64,000 nt of DNA from Niabella drilacis (GTDB lineage: Bacteria > Bacteroidota > Bacteroidia > Chitinophagales > Chitinophagaceae). A program made the translations under genes and the position numbers. This document shows, piece after piece, positions 10,201 to 18,479 of this stretch; position 1 is the first letter of the stretch; every line of letters starts with the position of its first letter. The stretch covers positions 1 to 64,000 of the forward strand of contig NZ_FMZO01000007.1 in the NCBI RefSeq assembly GCF_900101395.1, given 5' to 3'. Under the pieces are notes generated by a model that did no database searches, was not told where the DNA came from, and was given only the letters and a program-made list of their open reading frames with translations.

Positions 10201-13200
10201 CGTCTACCAGTGGTGCGGCATGCAGCTGGATAACGGGCAGGGAGTCGATGGGAACGGAGAGCAGGTTGGAAGGAACGGGACCGGATGCAAGATCGTGGGC
10301 ATTGCCCAGGCTGGCATCAATGGGTTTGGTACTGCCCTGTCCGCTGGTGAGCACCGGGCTAAAGCTTTGCAGGTACACCCCGCGTATCAGCGGCGGCGCT
10401 TCCACATCGTAGTTGTCGTCGCCAATGGTAAGGCCCACGCAGGCACTGATCTCAAAAAAGAAGAGATCGATGCTGCCGCAGATCTCCCCGTGCATATACA
10501 CTTTCAGATCGTTGGTGCCGGATATCTGGCTTACCATTACATCAAAGCTGCCTCTTGCGCCAATACTGATGATGACCAGGCGCAGCTTGCCTTCAAAGTA
10601 CATGGTGCCCACTACCAGGAAGGGGCTGAAGCTGACGCCAAAATGCGCGCCCGCGGCTATCTTCAGGTAAACGCCCGCACTCTCATCACCCAGCACCAGC
10701 GCGGCTTCCAGGCCAATGGCGATGGCAATGCCGTTTAGTTTTTTATTGCGTAAAAATGCCGGGACCCGGTTGCCGAATTTGGAATAGTCCAGCTCGTTTC
10801 CCTGCAGCATCAGGTAGGCCGAACCGCGTACAATATCCAGTATGGTGGCGCTGGCCGGTTGTGCTATTGTGCCCAGCCAGAGGTGCCAGTTGCTGGGATT
10901 GTTCCAGCTGAAATACAATTCGATGGGCAGGGTAACAGCGAGCACCTGTTTGATGCTGAAATTAAGCATTACGCCCAGTGTCAGCTGCTGGCGCCCGAAG
11001 TCGATATCTACAATACCAATGATGCCTACCTGCAGTTCTGTAGCAGGCTGGGCGGGATTGGAAGGAAGTACCGAAACGATTTTTGCCTTTACCATGATCA
11101 GGATACGGGGTCCGGGCAGCTCCAGTACAAACATACCCTGCAGGTTAACGAGGAAACCTCCTTCTGTTGTACCCAGTAAAACGCCAACGCCAAAACTCCA
11201 GCGGTCCAGCGCCATACCCCAAAGGGCGGTACTGCCGTTCTTTAATTTAGTAGGATCCCCGTCGGCATTAATGAGCCAGCGTAATGCAGGCCCCACGGCG
11301 CTTGTGGGGTCGGCGGCAGGTTCGAGGCGTTTGTAGTGCATGGCAAATACACCCAGGAAGCCATAGATGCCCAGGCCAGTGGCTCCCAGGATAATGGGGG
11401 TAGGAAACTCAACCCGCAGTCCTACAAAAACACTGATGGCTTCCCTTTTGGTAACGGGGTCCTTGATGGTGCCTACTCCTACATTGGCGGCAATACGTAT
11501 CTTCAGGCTCACCAGGGTGAGGTCCAGACCACCCTGCACGCCTTTGGCAGGAATTTCCCGGAACCCCTCATCAGGATTGTTTTCGTTGACCGGCACCTGC
11601 ACGGTAGTGTCGAGGATCTCTACATACCCGCTGCCTACCAATACCCCGGGAATATTGACCCGCACGCCGCTGGGAATGATCTGTGGTACCCCGGGTGGGT
11701 CCAGTGGTATTTTGAGCTTGAACCGGTCTACGGTAATTACGCCCAGGTCTACCTTTATAACAAAATCGATTTCGAGGGTTACCGGGTTGAATCGGGCGAT
11801 GCGGGCTCCGGCAATATTGAATAGCTGACCCAATGGATCGGGCAGCCGGAATAAAGACGGATCGCTCAGGTCCAGGTCGTACCCGCGGCTGGCATCAAAG
11901 ACCGGTGTGTAGGTAAGTCCTTTATAAGCCGGCGTGTCGGAATAGTTCAGATTAAAACCGATGGCCTTGTACCGGGCGCGCAGCGGCGGGGGCAGGGGGG
12001 CGCCGGCTCCCGGCAGCCGGTCGCGGCCGATGCCCAGTTGCTCACAAATAATGTCAAACTGTACCTCATAGTCAAACACCAGCCCGATATCAAAGCTGCG
12101 CAGGGGTTCTCCTGCGGCCGGTGTTACAAAGCGGGTACGGGCCTCCCCGCCGAATAAGATCACGCGGCGGGTGCGGAATACGTTGAGGCTGCCGATAGCC
12201 ACCGGTACACCCAGCCCTACGGCCAGCGATATCCAGGCGCCGGCATCATCGGTGTTTTGCCCTACTTTGGTGGCAGCGCTGTTGATAATGGGGGCAAAGA
12301 GCAGCAGGGCGCCAAAGATATTTTTGAGACGATCCGTGCGGTCTGCATTGTTATCCATATGCAATAGCCCGTCGGTATCAGTGGCATCGCTTTTCAGCAT
12401 AAAGACCAGCGTGGTTTCATGGGTGGCCTGGTCGTACTGGTAACCTATTTTAAAATCGACGGTGCCGTCGTTGGGGTTGCCGTTGTTCAGCTCCAGCCCG
12501 TTCGACTCGCCGGATTCTGTCCGCAGGCGGTCCTCCATCTCGGTTTGAAAATCAATTTTCCCATACAGTTCCAGCAGGCTGAGCCGGTTGCGTTCTACTT
12601 TTACCCGTATGCCCAGCTGCTTCAGCACGGGTGGTATGGAATTGGGCAGGGGGGGCGCCTGCGGGGGCGCTGGTGGTGCCGGCGCGGGGGGGGGATCGCC
12701 GGGATTGTAAGCCGGACGGTGGACGGTAGCAGTGATGGCATGGTCTGCGGTAGCCGCCGAAGTAAAGGTGATGCGCACCATCCGGTTGGATGCATTGGAA
12801 TCCGGTGTATAGGGCAGGCCGGAATGCCCGTTGGCATGTTTGGTGGGGGTGATGCCGGGATATAGTTGTTCCAGCAATGTTTTTACCACCTGTGCTCTCC
12901 GGTCGGAAAGATTGATATCTGCGGTAGCGCCGCTGGGATCATTGCTGGCCCAGCCCTCCAGGTGAATGGAAGCAATGCCGGCTGCATCGGGGAAGTTGGC
13001 CCGGATGCTGTTCCAGGAAGCGGTAAAAATACTGTCGTCCGTGCTCATCGGGTTGCTGGTATAACCACTCATATCGCCGGATCCGGTAGTTGGGCGTTTG
13101 AAGGTGAACAGGGCCTCCGGCTGAACGGGAAGCGCGCCTCCCGGGTTGCCCTGGAAGGTGAGACTTACCGAAAGATGGGTATCATTGGGAACCGTAAGCT

Positions 13201-14731
13201 GCACGGTGCGCTGGTTGGTAAAGGTCTGGGGGCTGGCGCCACCGGTAACGGTCAACGAAAAAGGCTCCGGCCCTCTTACGGTAAGCCCTACGGTTTCGCC
13301 GCTGCTGCTGATGGCCAGTTCATGATTGGTGTCGTTGCCCGTAATATTAAAAGGATCCAACGGTTGCAAGGGGTCTGTAGAAGCCGGGTTATCGGCACTG
13401 GTACCCTGCTGCGGTGCGGGTGCAGATGGCGCCTGTACTGTTACCTTAATGTATTCCGAACTGTGGCCCGGCCCGCTGACACCGGTTGCCGAATCGGTAA
13501 CGGCAATAAATACATTGCGGTCCCCGGGAGTATTAAAAGTGGCTGAGCGGGCACTGCCGTTCCAGATATTGGTGCCGTTTTCCAGTACTTCAATGGTATA
13601 GGCGGGCATGCCGCCGGATATATCCAGTTGCATCACGGTGCCCTGCGGTACCGTTATCCTCCCGGTGGGCTGCCCTGCAGGTAGCACAGAAACCGGGGGA
13701 TCGATGATCCCTCTGACCAGCCCATTCACACGCTGTGCGCCGTTATAGAAGACAGGAGTTGTGCTAAGGTTGCTGAGCGTTTCATTCAGGTAAAGATCCA
13801 GGGCCGCTTCCAGGGTCACTTCCCCGTCAAAGGAGATCAGGGCGTCTTTGAACCGCAGGTTAAAACCCAGCCCCTGGTCGTTGCTGTAGTATAAAAGCGC
13901 CTGGCCAATATAAATACCGGTCCAGTCCTCATCCACACCAAAATGATCCAGGATCTCAGGAGGGGTAGCATCCTTGCTCAGGTCCAGTACCACCTGGTCG
14001 ATGCTAAAGGCCACATGCTCGCTCTGGTGCACGGCAATGGAGGGATGCATCCGTATCAGCTCTCCCATGGCCAGGTCCTGGGGCGCATCAAAACCGGCAA
14101 CGCCCCAGCTTTCAATTTTTACCTGGGGGTTCAGGTCATTGGCATTATCTGTTTGCGTATAGCTGATCAATACCTTGGGCAGGCTGATGGTTACCCGTTC
14201 ACTGGCATGCTCCGGATCAATTTTTACCCGGTTATTGGAGGGGTCGATGGTGCCGGGTTTCCAGGTATCGCCCAGCGAAAAATTCAGCACATCGATCAGC
14301 AGTTCCAGCCGGAACGCTACTGCGGGGTAATCGACCACCTGAACCGGCAGTACGTCCATATCCGCATCCGGCTGCGGACGCAGGTCGTTCAGCAGGGCCG
14401 CTACCTGGGGCAATTTGCCATCTGATGAGCTGTTGGCCGCCATATCCACGAATTCGGCTCCGTCCCGCGGGATCATCATCCGGAACCCGAGGTTTTTTTT
14501 CTCCCAGGTAAAACGGGTTCCGCTGGGCTCTTCATGTACCACTTCGGCCGTGCCGCTGCCGGAATCCTCAAAGCTGGCAGTACCGGTGTACACCACGAAG
14601 TTGTCGTCGTAAAAACTGTTCAGTTCGTCCACTGCCAGGATCGACAGGTAACTGGATACCTGCTGCGGCAGCTGGATTCCGGCCAGGTATTGTGGCGCTA
14701 AGAGGTCAAAAAGGCCTAATTTCCGGGGCAT
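7250..14731 (-). CDS. Giant 2493-aa protein with DUF6603-like and OmpA-like domains
   Basis: First gene of the giant operon. The N-terminus (MPRKLGLFDLLAPQ) is not a signal peptide. In order I see an unrecognised alpha/beta region to about residue 330; a PKD/Ig-like module (about 340-435); an OmpA-C-like segment (about 560-660) with 'LEGWASND', an 'LSDRRAQVVKTLL' helix and the terminal 'NRMVRITF' strand; a Pro/Ala linker near 675-700; a long hydrophobic, Gly-rich region (about 860-1440) that resembles DUF6603, with segments such as GATGLGIYGFLGVFAMHY; and a C-terminal third with Cys-rich and beta-rich stretches. OmpA-C domains normally bind peptidoglycan in the periplasm, so the lack of a Sec signal is odd. 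Export by another route, or a purely cytosolic role, is possible. The function is unknown. Confidence 0.7.
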   Translation of the reverse strand: MPRKLGLFDLLAPQYLAGIQLPQQVSSYLSILAVDELNSFYDDNFVVYTGTASFEDSGSGTAEVVHEEPSGTRFTWEKKNLGFRMMIPRDGAEFVDMAANSSSDGKLPQVAALLNDLRPQPDADMDVLPVQVVDYPAVAFRLELLIDVLNFSLGDTWKPGTIDPSNNRVKIDPEHASERVTISLPKVLISYTQTDNANDLNPQVKIESWGVAGFDAPQDLAMGELIRMHPSIAVHQSEHVAFSIDQVVLDLSKDATPPEILDHFGVDEDWTGIYIGQALLYYSNDQGLGFNLRFKDALISFDGEVTLEAALDLYLNETLSNLSTTPVFYNGAQRVNGLVRGIIDPPVSVLPAGQPTGRITVPQGTVMQLDISGGMPAYTIEVLENGTNIWNGSARSATFNTPGDRNVFIAVTDSATGVSGPGHSSEYIKVTVQAPSAPAPQQGTSADNPASTDPLQPLDPFNITGNDTNHELAISSSGETVGLTVRGPEPFSLTVTGGASPQTFTNQRTVQLTVPNDTHLSVSLTFQGNPGGALPVQPEALFTFKRPTTGSGDMSGYTSNPMSTDDSIFTASWNSIRANFPDAAGIASIHLEGWASNDPSGATADINLSDRRAQVVKTLLEQLYPGITPTKHANGHSGLPYTPDSNASNRMVRITFTSAATADHAITATVHRPAYNPGDPPPAPAPPAPPQAPPLPNSIPPVLKQLGIRVKVERNRLSLLELYGKIDFQTEMEDRLRTESGESNGLELNNGNPNDGTVDFKIGYQYDQATHETTLVFMLKSDATDTDGLLHMDNNADRTDRLKNIFGALLLFAPIINSAATKVGQNTDDAGAWISLAVGLGVPVAIGSLNVFRTRRVILFGGEARTRFVTPAAGEPLRSFDIGLVFDYEVQFDIICEQLGIGRDRLPGAGAPLPPPLRARYKAIGFNLNYSDTPAYKGLTYTPVFDASRGYDLDLSDPSLFRLPDPLGQLFNIAGARIARFNPVTLEIDFVIKVDLGVITVDRFKLKIPLDPPGVPQIIPSGVRVNIPGVLVGSGYVEILDTTVQVPVNENNPDEGFREIPAKGVQGGLDLTLVSLKIRIAANVGVGTIKDPVTKREAISVFVGLRVEFPTPIILGATGLGIYGFLGVFAMHYKRLEPAADPTSAVGPALRWLINADGDPTKLKNGSTALWGMALDRWSFGVGVLLGTTEGGFLVNLQGMFVLELPGPRILIMVKAKIVSVLPSNPAQPATELQVGIIGIVDIDFGRQQLTLGVMLNFSIKQVLAVTLPIELYFSWNNPSNWHLWLGTIAQPASATILDIVRGSAYLMLQGNELDYSKFGNRVPAFLRNKKLNGIAIAIGLEAALVLGDESAGVYLKIAAGAHFGVSFSPFLVVGTMYFEGKLRLVIISIGARGSFDVMVSQISGTNDLKVYMHGEICGSIDLFFFEISACVGLTIGDDNYDVEAPPLIRGVYLQSFSPVLTSGQGSTKPIDASLGNAHDLASGPVPSNLLSVPIDSLPVIQLHAAPLVDGNFAASSFIQSPGTYSGTGGTIALSDEVQVTYTLTSVTLTENGAGYTDPSGKPPSVWRIDRPNNGSPTDTSIDLATFSRTPTTAPHAVERSTELDTNVTVRWQDACKKPAPPAPVLFTFCEQTIGYSSNGWTLTGIPKPDPDGTVRLKAVNTTLRVVESTPNKKFSSFDILMSEAGYGTCNAAKILGIDQYNVQVPPSRERKCFKLTRSRKEYAANPLIVEKELEIFSAAEKRSFYTTARGFIKHTELKPFESPYKTHFRLIKEQIGLSIREYMRIDVLKDPVNEIDFTFTSFNTKAKEEPRMIFYAYDAAGKLVDKQLFIDKSRKEETHVVSLTGENIKHIIVYNRNFTGQFLQLCYTRIRKPELDRFKDMLKCFRTLQLPYCSRPDEKKRREFIEWLKDEEIKKYYDSAGNCCYIHFETGPCASILFYGGLLNQLKESTQATQLSEAIAKRIKVEELDADGNVLHTYSLAELVTDYDVALPSDIPGDWLNAGLPWRPKMIPTLAYLNSGFFNQYRKILFLVKPQSAATTRIRICACDRSIGYPLLLVSAIETLQLSEVAQNAQVGEMLQTEQETLTGYLNDNSPIPLLKPGKEYRISVNYHVKIETRQKKSDPFKVKKEANKTQSFAFRTDGKPPLPLAPYVLGTSPVMDEGFHFYKDPVCVVFNDNAFLKMYQAYGKQLKAVIRGADGQPVFQSPEIVSTLEAIPATVKTPYREAIEKLIEEGKLPCIGEISFPTHAIYTPPFELKPLMPYTFDLEFDPKDPVAADQSEQPLFRRGFKTSRYANLEAFTADLQSTAVKHKALTGSFAGLPAPGGGPDPGVHTLSDIDFENMLTAAGIAPSNAGEQTGFTLCWSNQAGDFAPYALLIDAAEPVWRTRTEAVKKPVLNAQMTEIDPNFKIYENTPVDSMILKQKAGETVILQFVKSTSGTRTLVVFKNIVIPPAGLSTTVNIVQPASAFYNFPDKTLPLITLNLSAKAPWED

Positions 14732-14810
14732 ATGATACTATTTAAAGTTCAATCGGGCAAGAGCTGTCTGGTACATTGCTTTTTCTCATCCGGTTCCTGG
14801 TGAACCAGCC

Positions 14811-14867
14811 TTGCAAATGGAGATTGACTTTGCAAATGATGAGTCACTTTGCGGACGAGGGCCTACC
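14811..14867 (-). promoter_or_regulatory. Three tandem 19-bp-phased repeats upstream of the giant operon
   Basis: TTGC blocks begin at 14811, 14830 and 14849, exactly 19 bp apart. The first two units share TTGCAAATG and match at 15 of 19 positions. The third is degenerate at about 10 of 19. They lie 80-136 bp upstream of the 2493-aa gene's start and between that gene and the response regulator gene. The spacing suits helical phasing of a DNA-binding protein. That the neighbouring response regulator binds here is an inference. Confidence 0.4.
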
Positions 14868-14980
14868 CGGCACAAAAAAGAATGTATGCTTTTGATACAA
14901 TAAATCTAAATCATTGGGAACCCCGTTGCAATACCTATTTTAAGTGATGAGGGTTTTGTAATTTGTAACCCCTGATTTTA

Positions 14981-15613
14981 TTATTTCATTTTATGAGCCA
15001 GGGCGATCAGCTCAGCGGTACTCTGAACGTGTAGTTTGCGGTGTATGTTTTTCCGGTGTGTTTCAACGGTGTAAACGCTCAGGTCCAGTATGCCTGCAAT
15101 TTGCTTGGAGGCCTTGCCCTCTTTTATCAGCTGCAAAATATCCAGCTCCCGGGGCGACAATTTGTACCGCAGCAGGAACGGATCCTCCTCTTCCGGAAAA
15201 CCGGGAACAATGACCTGCGCTGTTGCGACAGGAAAAGCAGTCAACCCCTTATTCACATTCAGGATGGCTTCCTTCAGTACCGGCGCCGTTACGTCCTTCA
15301 TAATAAAGCCGGCCGCTCCCATTTTTTTTGCCTGTTCGGTTAGCTGCGCATTGTTGTACATGCTGATGAAAATGATCTTCATTTTAGGAAACCGGCTCAG
15401 GATCTTTTGGGCCGCTTCCATACCATTTAAAAAAGGCATATTTACATCCATCAGGATCATGTCCGGCACATCGGTATTCAGTTTCTGCATCAGCATTTTG
15501 CCATCCGTTACTTTGCCGATCACGTCAAATGTGTCCAGTGACTGTACGATCTGTTCCAGTCCGTCGGCAAAAAGTGTGTGATCGTCCGCTATAATGATCC
15601 TTGTCCGATTCAT
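14981..15613 (-). CDS. NarL/FixJ-family response regulator
   Basis: A 210-aa two-domain regulator. The N-terminal receiver has an acidic DD pair near residues 10-11 and the phospho-acceptor Asp56 in 'MILMDVNMP', and the conserved Lys follows in 'GFIMKDV'. The C-terminal LuxR-type helix-turn-helix begins 'LSPRELDILQLI' and ends in 'TVETHRKNIHRKL'. The gene starts 12 bp after the histidine kinase stop, so the two form one operon and a cognate pair. It sits immediately upstream, on the same strand, of the giant three-gene operon, which is the most obvious target. Full-length for the family. Confidence 0.93.
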   Translation of the reverse strand: MNRTRIIIADDHTLFADGLEQIVQSLDTFDVIGKVTDGKMLMQKLNTDVPDMILMDVNMPFLNGMEAAQKILSRFPKMKIIFISMYNNAQLTEQAKKMGAAGFIMKDVTAPVLKEAILNVNKGLTAFPVATAQVIVPGFPEEEDPFLLRYKLSPRELDILQLIKEGKASKQIAGILDLSVYTVETHRKNIHRKLHVQSTAELIALAHKMK

Positions 15614-15625
15614 GCATGTAAATTT

Positions 15626-17533
15626 TTAAAGTGGTATCACAATAATAATGGTTGTGCCCTGCCTGTTGGTATCAATATTTATTTCCCCGTTCAGAAAGGC
15701 TACACGGGAGCCAATGTTCTTTAGCCCGATGCCTGCTGCTTTGTTATGTTCCAAAAAGCCAATACCATTGTCTTCCACAACCAAGGTGGTTTGTTCATCC
15801 GTAATGGTCATGTCAATATTGGCCTGTGAAGCTTTGGCATGTTTTACGATATTATTCACCAACTCGTTAATGATCCGGTACAGGGTAACGGTCTGCATTT
15901 CATTGAGCCTTGTATCATCGCCATCGGTACTTATTGCAAAACGGGTAGCGCCAAAGCTGTTCAGCACATCCATCCTGTTCTTTAATTCCTGGAATAAGTG
16001 CAATGTCGTAAGATCCTTTGGCAACAAGTTATGCGAAATATTCCGGAGATCTGTAAGCGCTTTTTGGGTAATGGCTGTACTGCGCTCATAGTGCTGTTGT
16101 ACAGACGGCGCTGCCGGCCTCCCTGTTTCCGGTGGATTGGTAATATGCAGCAATAATGAGCTTAAGGTGGCGCCCACATCATCGTGCAGATCCTGGGCAA
16201 GGCGTTTTCGTTCCTCTTCTTGCGCATTTACGATCTGCTGTGCCATTTGGAGCTGCTGGCCAGCCAATGCCAGGCGCAGCGTTTCTTTTTCTTTTTTGAA
16301 CAGGTTATACCGGTAAATGATCCCTATGAAAATGATAATGGTTTCAATAATGATCCCCTGCTGTATATTGGTGGGGGGAGATACCAGCTCGGATACGTCA
16401 CCCCGGCCAATAATGATATAACAGGTTTTTGCTATGCTAAAGGCCAGGTAAAACATGGCTGCCAGGAAAAACCAGGCCGGTTTAAAACCCTGGCGGATGC
16501 GCAATATAGCGGCCCATATCATCCCTAAAGCAATGCCGGCAACTGCAAGCAAGTAAATGTTCATGACGATCTTCTTTGTTGCCGAATACAGAGGCAGTTC
16601 GGTATAGACGCCTATTTTTATGGGCAAAATGAGGATCAATACCCATTTTGTGATGGTCAAAAATGTATACACCCTGGTTTTTGTCTGCCTTAATTTTAAA
16701 AAAACAGTGGCTAACTGGGCCATCAGCACCATGGTGACGGCGCCGGTGATCCCCTGCGACTGCTGAAACCATGCCGGATGGTTGGGAAAAAACAACTGGT
16801 AGTCGATGCCCATACTGCTGAAGAACCATAGTAGCGCTACAGATACATAGATGGCATACAGGAAATGGATCCGGTCCTTTAATGAAACGCCGAGGAATAT
16901 ATTGATGAGGATATTAAAGAGCATCATGCCCATAATTGTTCCGAAGACCAGGTAAAGGTTTTGCTCCTTCTTTTTAAAATGACGGGCGCTCATGAGTTCC
17001 GGCTTTGTACTGAATAGTTCGCCCCGCTTTTCAGCCATGATCAGGTAGGTGGCGCTTTGCCCCGCGCCTATACTTATGGGAAATACAAAATCATGATAGG
17101 GATAGTTTCTTGTTGTAAAGGGAAACAAAGACCCCACGGACCACAGTTTTTCAAAACCGCCGCCGGTTTTAAGATAAATGTCTATGACGTCAATATAGGG
17201 GTTGTTGAACTGATAGAAAAGGGCTTTGCCGGTACCTGATGTATTTTGCAGGGTGAACGTCATCCAGTAATAATAGCTGCTGAACCCGGAGTTGATAGAG
17301 ATGCCGGGCGCCAGCAAACGGCCTTTCCCATGTTGCAACAGGTAAAAGGCACTGTCTGCAGGCAGCCGCCGTTCTGTTTGCATCCAGTACAAATACTGTT
17401 CAATGGGATAGGTTTCCCGGCTGGTAACGGTCAACGGTTTTTGTTGCGGCTGGGATAAAGCCGGCCCGCTGCTGCCCGCGAGGCAGAGCAGCAAACAGGA
17501 AGGAATACCCAACAGCAGCCGGAATCGTTTCAT
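15626..17533 (-). CDS. 7TMR-DISM-type sensor histidine kinase
   Basis: A 635-aa membrane sensor kinase. I place the start at the ATG at 17533, because the protein then begins with a signal sequence (MKRFRLLLGIPSCLLLCLAG) and not the 68 unlikely residues of the longer frame. A periplasmic 7TMR-DISMED2-type beta domain is followed by about seven membrane helices, a coiled coil, a HisKA_3 dimerisation segment with phospho-acceptor His450 in 'AQDLHDDVGATLSS', and a HATPase_c domain with N-box 'ELVNNIVKHA', 'VEDNGIGF' and 'GIGLKNI'. The DISMED2 fold suggests sensing of a carbohydrate-like or other small ligand outside the inner membrane, but the ligand is unknown. Paired with the response regulator just downstream. 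Confidence 0.92.
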   Translation of the reverse strand: MKRFRLLLGIPSCLLLCLAGSSGPALSQPQQKPLTVTSRETYPIEQYLYWMQTERRLPADSAFYLLQHGKGRLLAPGISINSGFSSYYYWMTFTLQNTSGTGKALFYQFNNPYIDVIDIYLKTGGGFEKLWSVGSLFPFTTRNYPYHDFVFPISIGAGQSATYLIMAEKRGELFSTKPELMSARHFKKKEQNLYLVFGTIMGMMLFNILINIFLGVSLKDRIHFLYAIYVSVALLWFFSSMGIDYQLFFPNHPAWFQQSQGITGAVTMVLMAQLATVFLKLRQTKTRVYTFLTITKWVLILILPIKIGVYTELPLYSATKKIVMNIYLLAVAGIALGMIWAAILRIRQGFKPAWFFLAAMFYLAFSIAKTCYIIIGRGDVSELVSPPTNIQQGIIIETIIIFIGIIYRYNLFKKEKETLRLALAGQQLQMAQQIVNAQEEERKRLAQDLHDDVGATLSSLLLHITNPPETGRPAAPSVQQHYERSTAITQKALTDLRNISHNLLPKDLTTLHLFQELKNRMDVLNSFGATRFAISTDGDDTRLNEMQTVTLYRIINELVNNIVKHAKASQANIDMTITDEQTTLVVEDNGIGFLEHNKAAGIGLKNIGSRVAFLNGEINIDTNRQGTTIIIVIPL

Positions 17534-18044
17534 ATACCTTGTAAAGATGCACAATAAAACAGCATTATTGAAATACCCAAAAACAGGCAATAGCTCGCGT
17601 TGATTCCGGAGCAGAGAAACCGACGCTCCTGTTTTATGACCACTACCGACTTTTTGGTATTGTACCCGGTCTGTTCCGACATTACTTTTGTAACAACATT
17701 TAAAAGCCCTGATAATATAACTGCTCATATGAAACATTATAAATACCTTTTAAAAAGACGGTTCAACGGTTCGGAGTAAAAGCCGGTTTAAATTTTATGG
17801 ACAGGATTTCCCGTGTGGTCATTCCGGGGCGGAACAAGGCATCCCGAATGTTTTCGGAAACAGGTATGGCAGGCAACTATGGCGTCCCCGAAGCGTTAAG
17901 GATCGCCCGAAAGAACCAGGAGGGAACCATTTAATAAGTTTTAAACGGACTCCAAATGCTTTTGCAGCCCGGAGATAGCTGCCGGATATCCATTTTATAA
18001 AATAACTGACCGGAAAGGGTCAGCCCTCAAACCCCCTGTTTACC
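17534..18044. other. Intergenic region between divergent sensor kinase and LuxR-type gene
   Basis: About 510 bp. It holds the start of the kinase transcript (minus strand), the leader of the LuxR-type gene (plus strand), a GAAATACC/AAAAACAGG motif at 17570-17587 that resembles the palindrome at 18336-18372, and a possible small open reading frame at 17797-17934. I see no RNA gene and no exact TAnnTTTG element. Confidence 0.5.
17797..17934 (+). CDS. Possible 45-aa small protein, unrecognised
   Basis: An ATG-started frame in the same direction as the LuxR-type gene ends in TAA 110 bp before that gene. The peptide begins MDRISRVVIPGRNKAS and ends RIARKNQEGTI. It is basic and soluble, with no hydrophobic segment. 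No ribosome binding site is obvious, which is not decisive in Bacteroidota. It may equally be a chance frame in a long leader. Confidence 0.2.
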   Translation: MDRISRVVIPGRNKASRMFSETGMAGNYGVPEALRIARKNQEGTI

Positions 18045-18323
18045 ATGCAAGCCCCTCAACAAGCCAATGTGCAGGCGCACACGTATGCCTTCAAAAACAA
18101 CAATGACATTCTCATTCACCTTTCAGAAAGAGAGAACGAGATTCTGCAGCTGATTTGCCGGGAGCATAGTACAATTGAAATAGGTACAAAGCTGTTTATC
18201 AGTCCCCGTACAGTGGAAGGGCACCGGAATAATTTACTCCTGAAAACGGGCTGCCGCAATACGGCCGGGCTGGTTGTATTTGCTGTAAAGCACCGGATCT
18301 ACACGATTGCAGACCGGTCTTAA
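18045..18323 (+). CDS. Short LuxR-type helix-turn-helix regulator
   Basis: A 92-aa protein with a short polar N-terminus and a complete LuxR C-terminal DNA-binding domain, from 'LSERENEILQLICREHST' to 'SPRTVEGHRNNLLLKTG' and 'AGLVVFAVKHRIY'. There is no receiver or ligand-binding domain, so this is a stand-alone DNA-binding module, a form common in Chitinophagaceae. It reads away from the two-component genes and towards the two-gene unit at 18480-20614. A long palindrome follows its stop codon and may be its terminator or an operator. Confidence 0.85.
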   Translation: MQAPQQANVQAHTYAFKNNNDILIHLSERENEILQLICREHSTIEIGTKLFISPRTVEGHRNNLLLKTGCRNTAGLVVFAVKHRIYTIADRS

Positions 18324-18335
18324 TAAACCCGGCAG

Positions 18336-18372
18336 GTAGAAATACCTGTTTTTTAAAAACAGGTATTTCTAC
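18336..18372. terminator. Perfect 18-bp-arm palindrome after the LuxR-type gene
   Basis: GTAGAAATACCTGTTTTT at 18336-18353 is perfectly repeated in inverse orientation at 18355-18372 around one T. An outer GGCAGG (18331-18336) can also pair with CCTGCC at 18380-18385. It starts 13 bp after the stop codon at 18323. The stem is very stable but has no trailing T run beyond its own, so it could be a terminator in either direction or a protein-binding palindrome. Confidence 0.5.
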
Positions 18373-18479
18373 GCATACGCCTGCCTGTTTGGAACTGCAT
18401 CTTTGTATAGTTGAAGGCCTCAAAACAACAGGGATGCCGAAAACTGAACAGAGTAGGCAGGGAAACTAAATGATATTTT

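Noticed and set aside
15626-17737. Longer histidine kinase start
   Set aside because: The extra 68 residues do not resemble protein of the family, and the ATG at 17533 gives a clean signal sequence.
18398-18405. CATCTTTG as a promoter for the 18480 gene
   Set aside because: It misses the TAnnTTTG consensus by one key base and lacks a -33 element, so it is not listed as a promoter.
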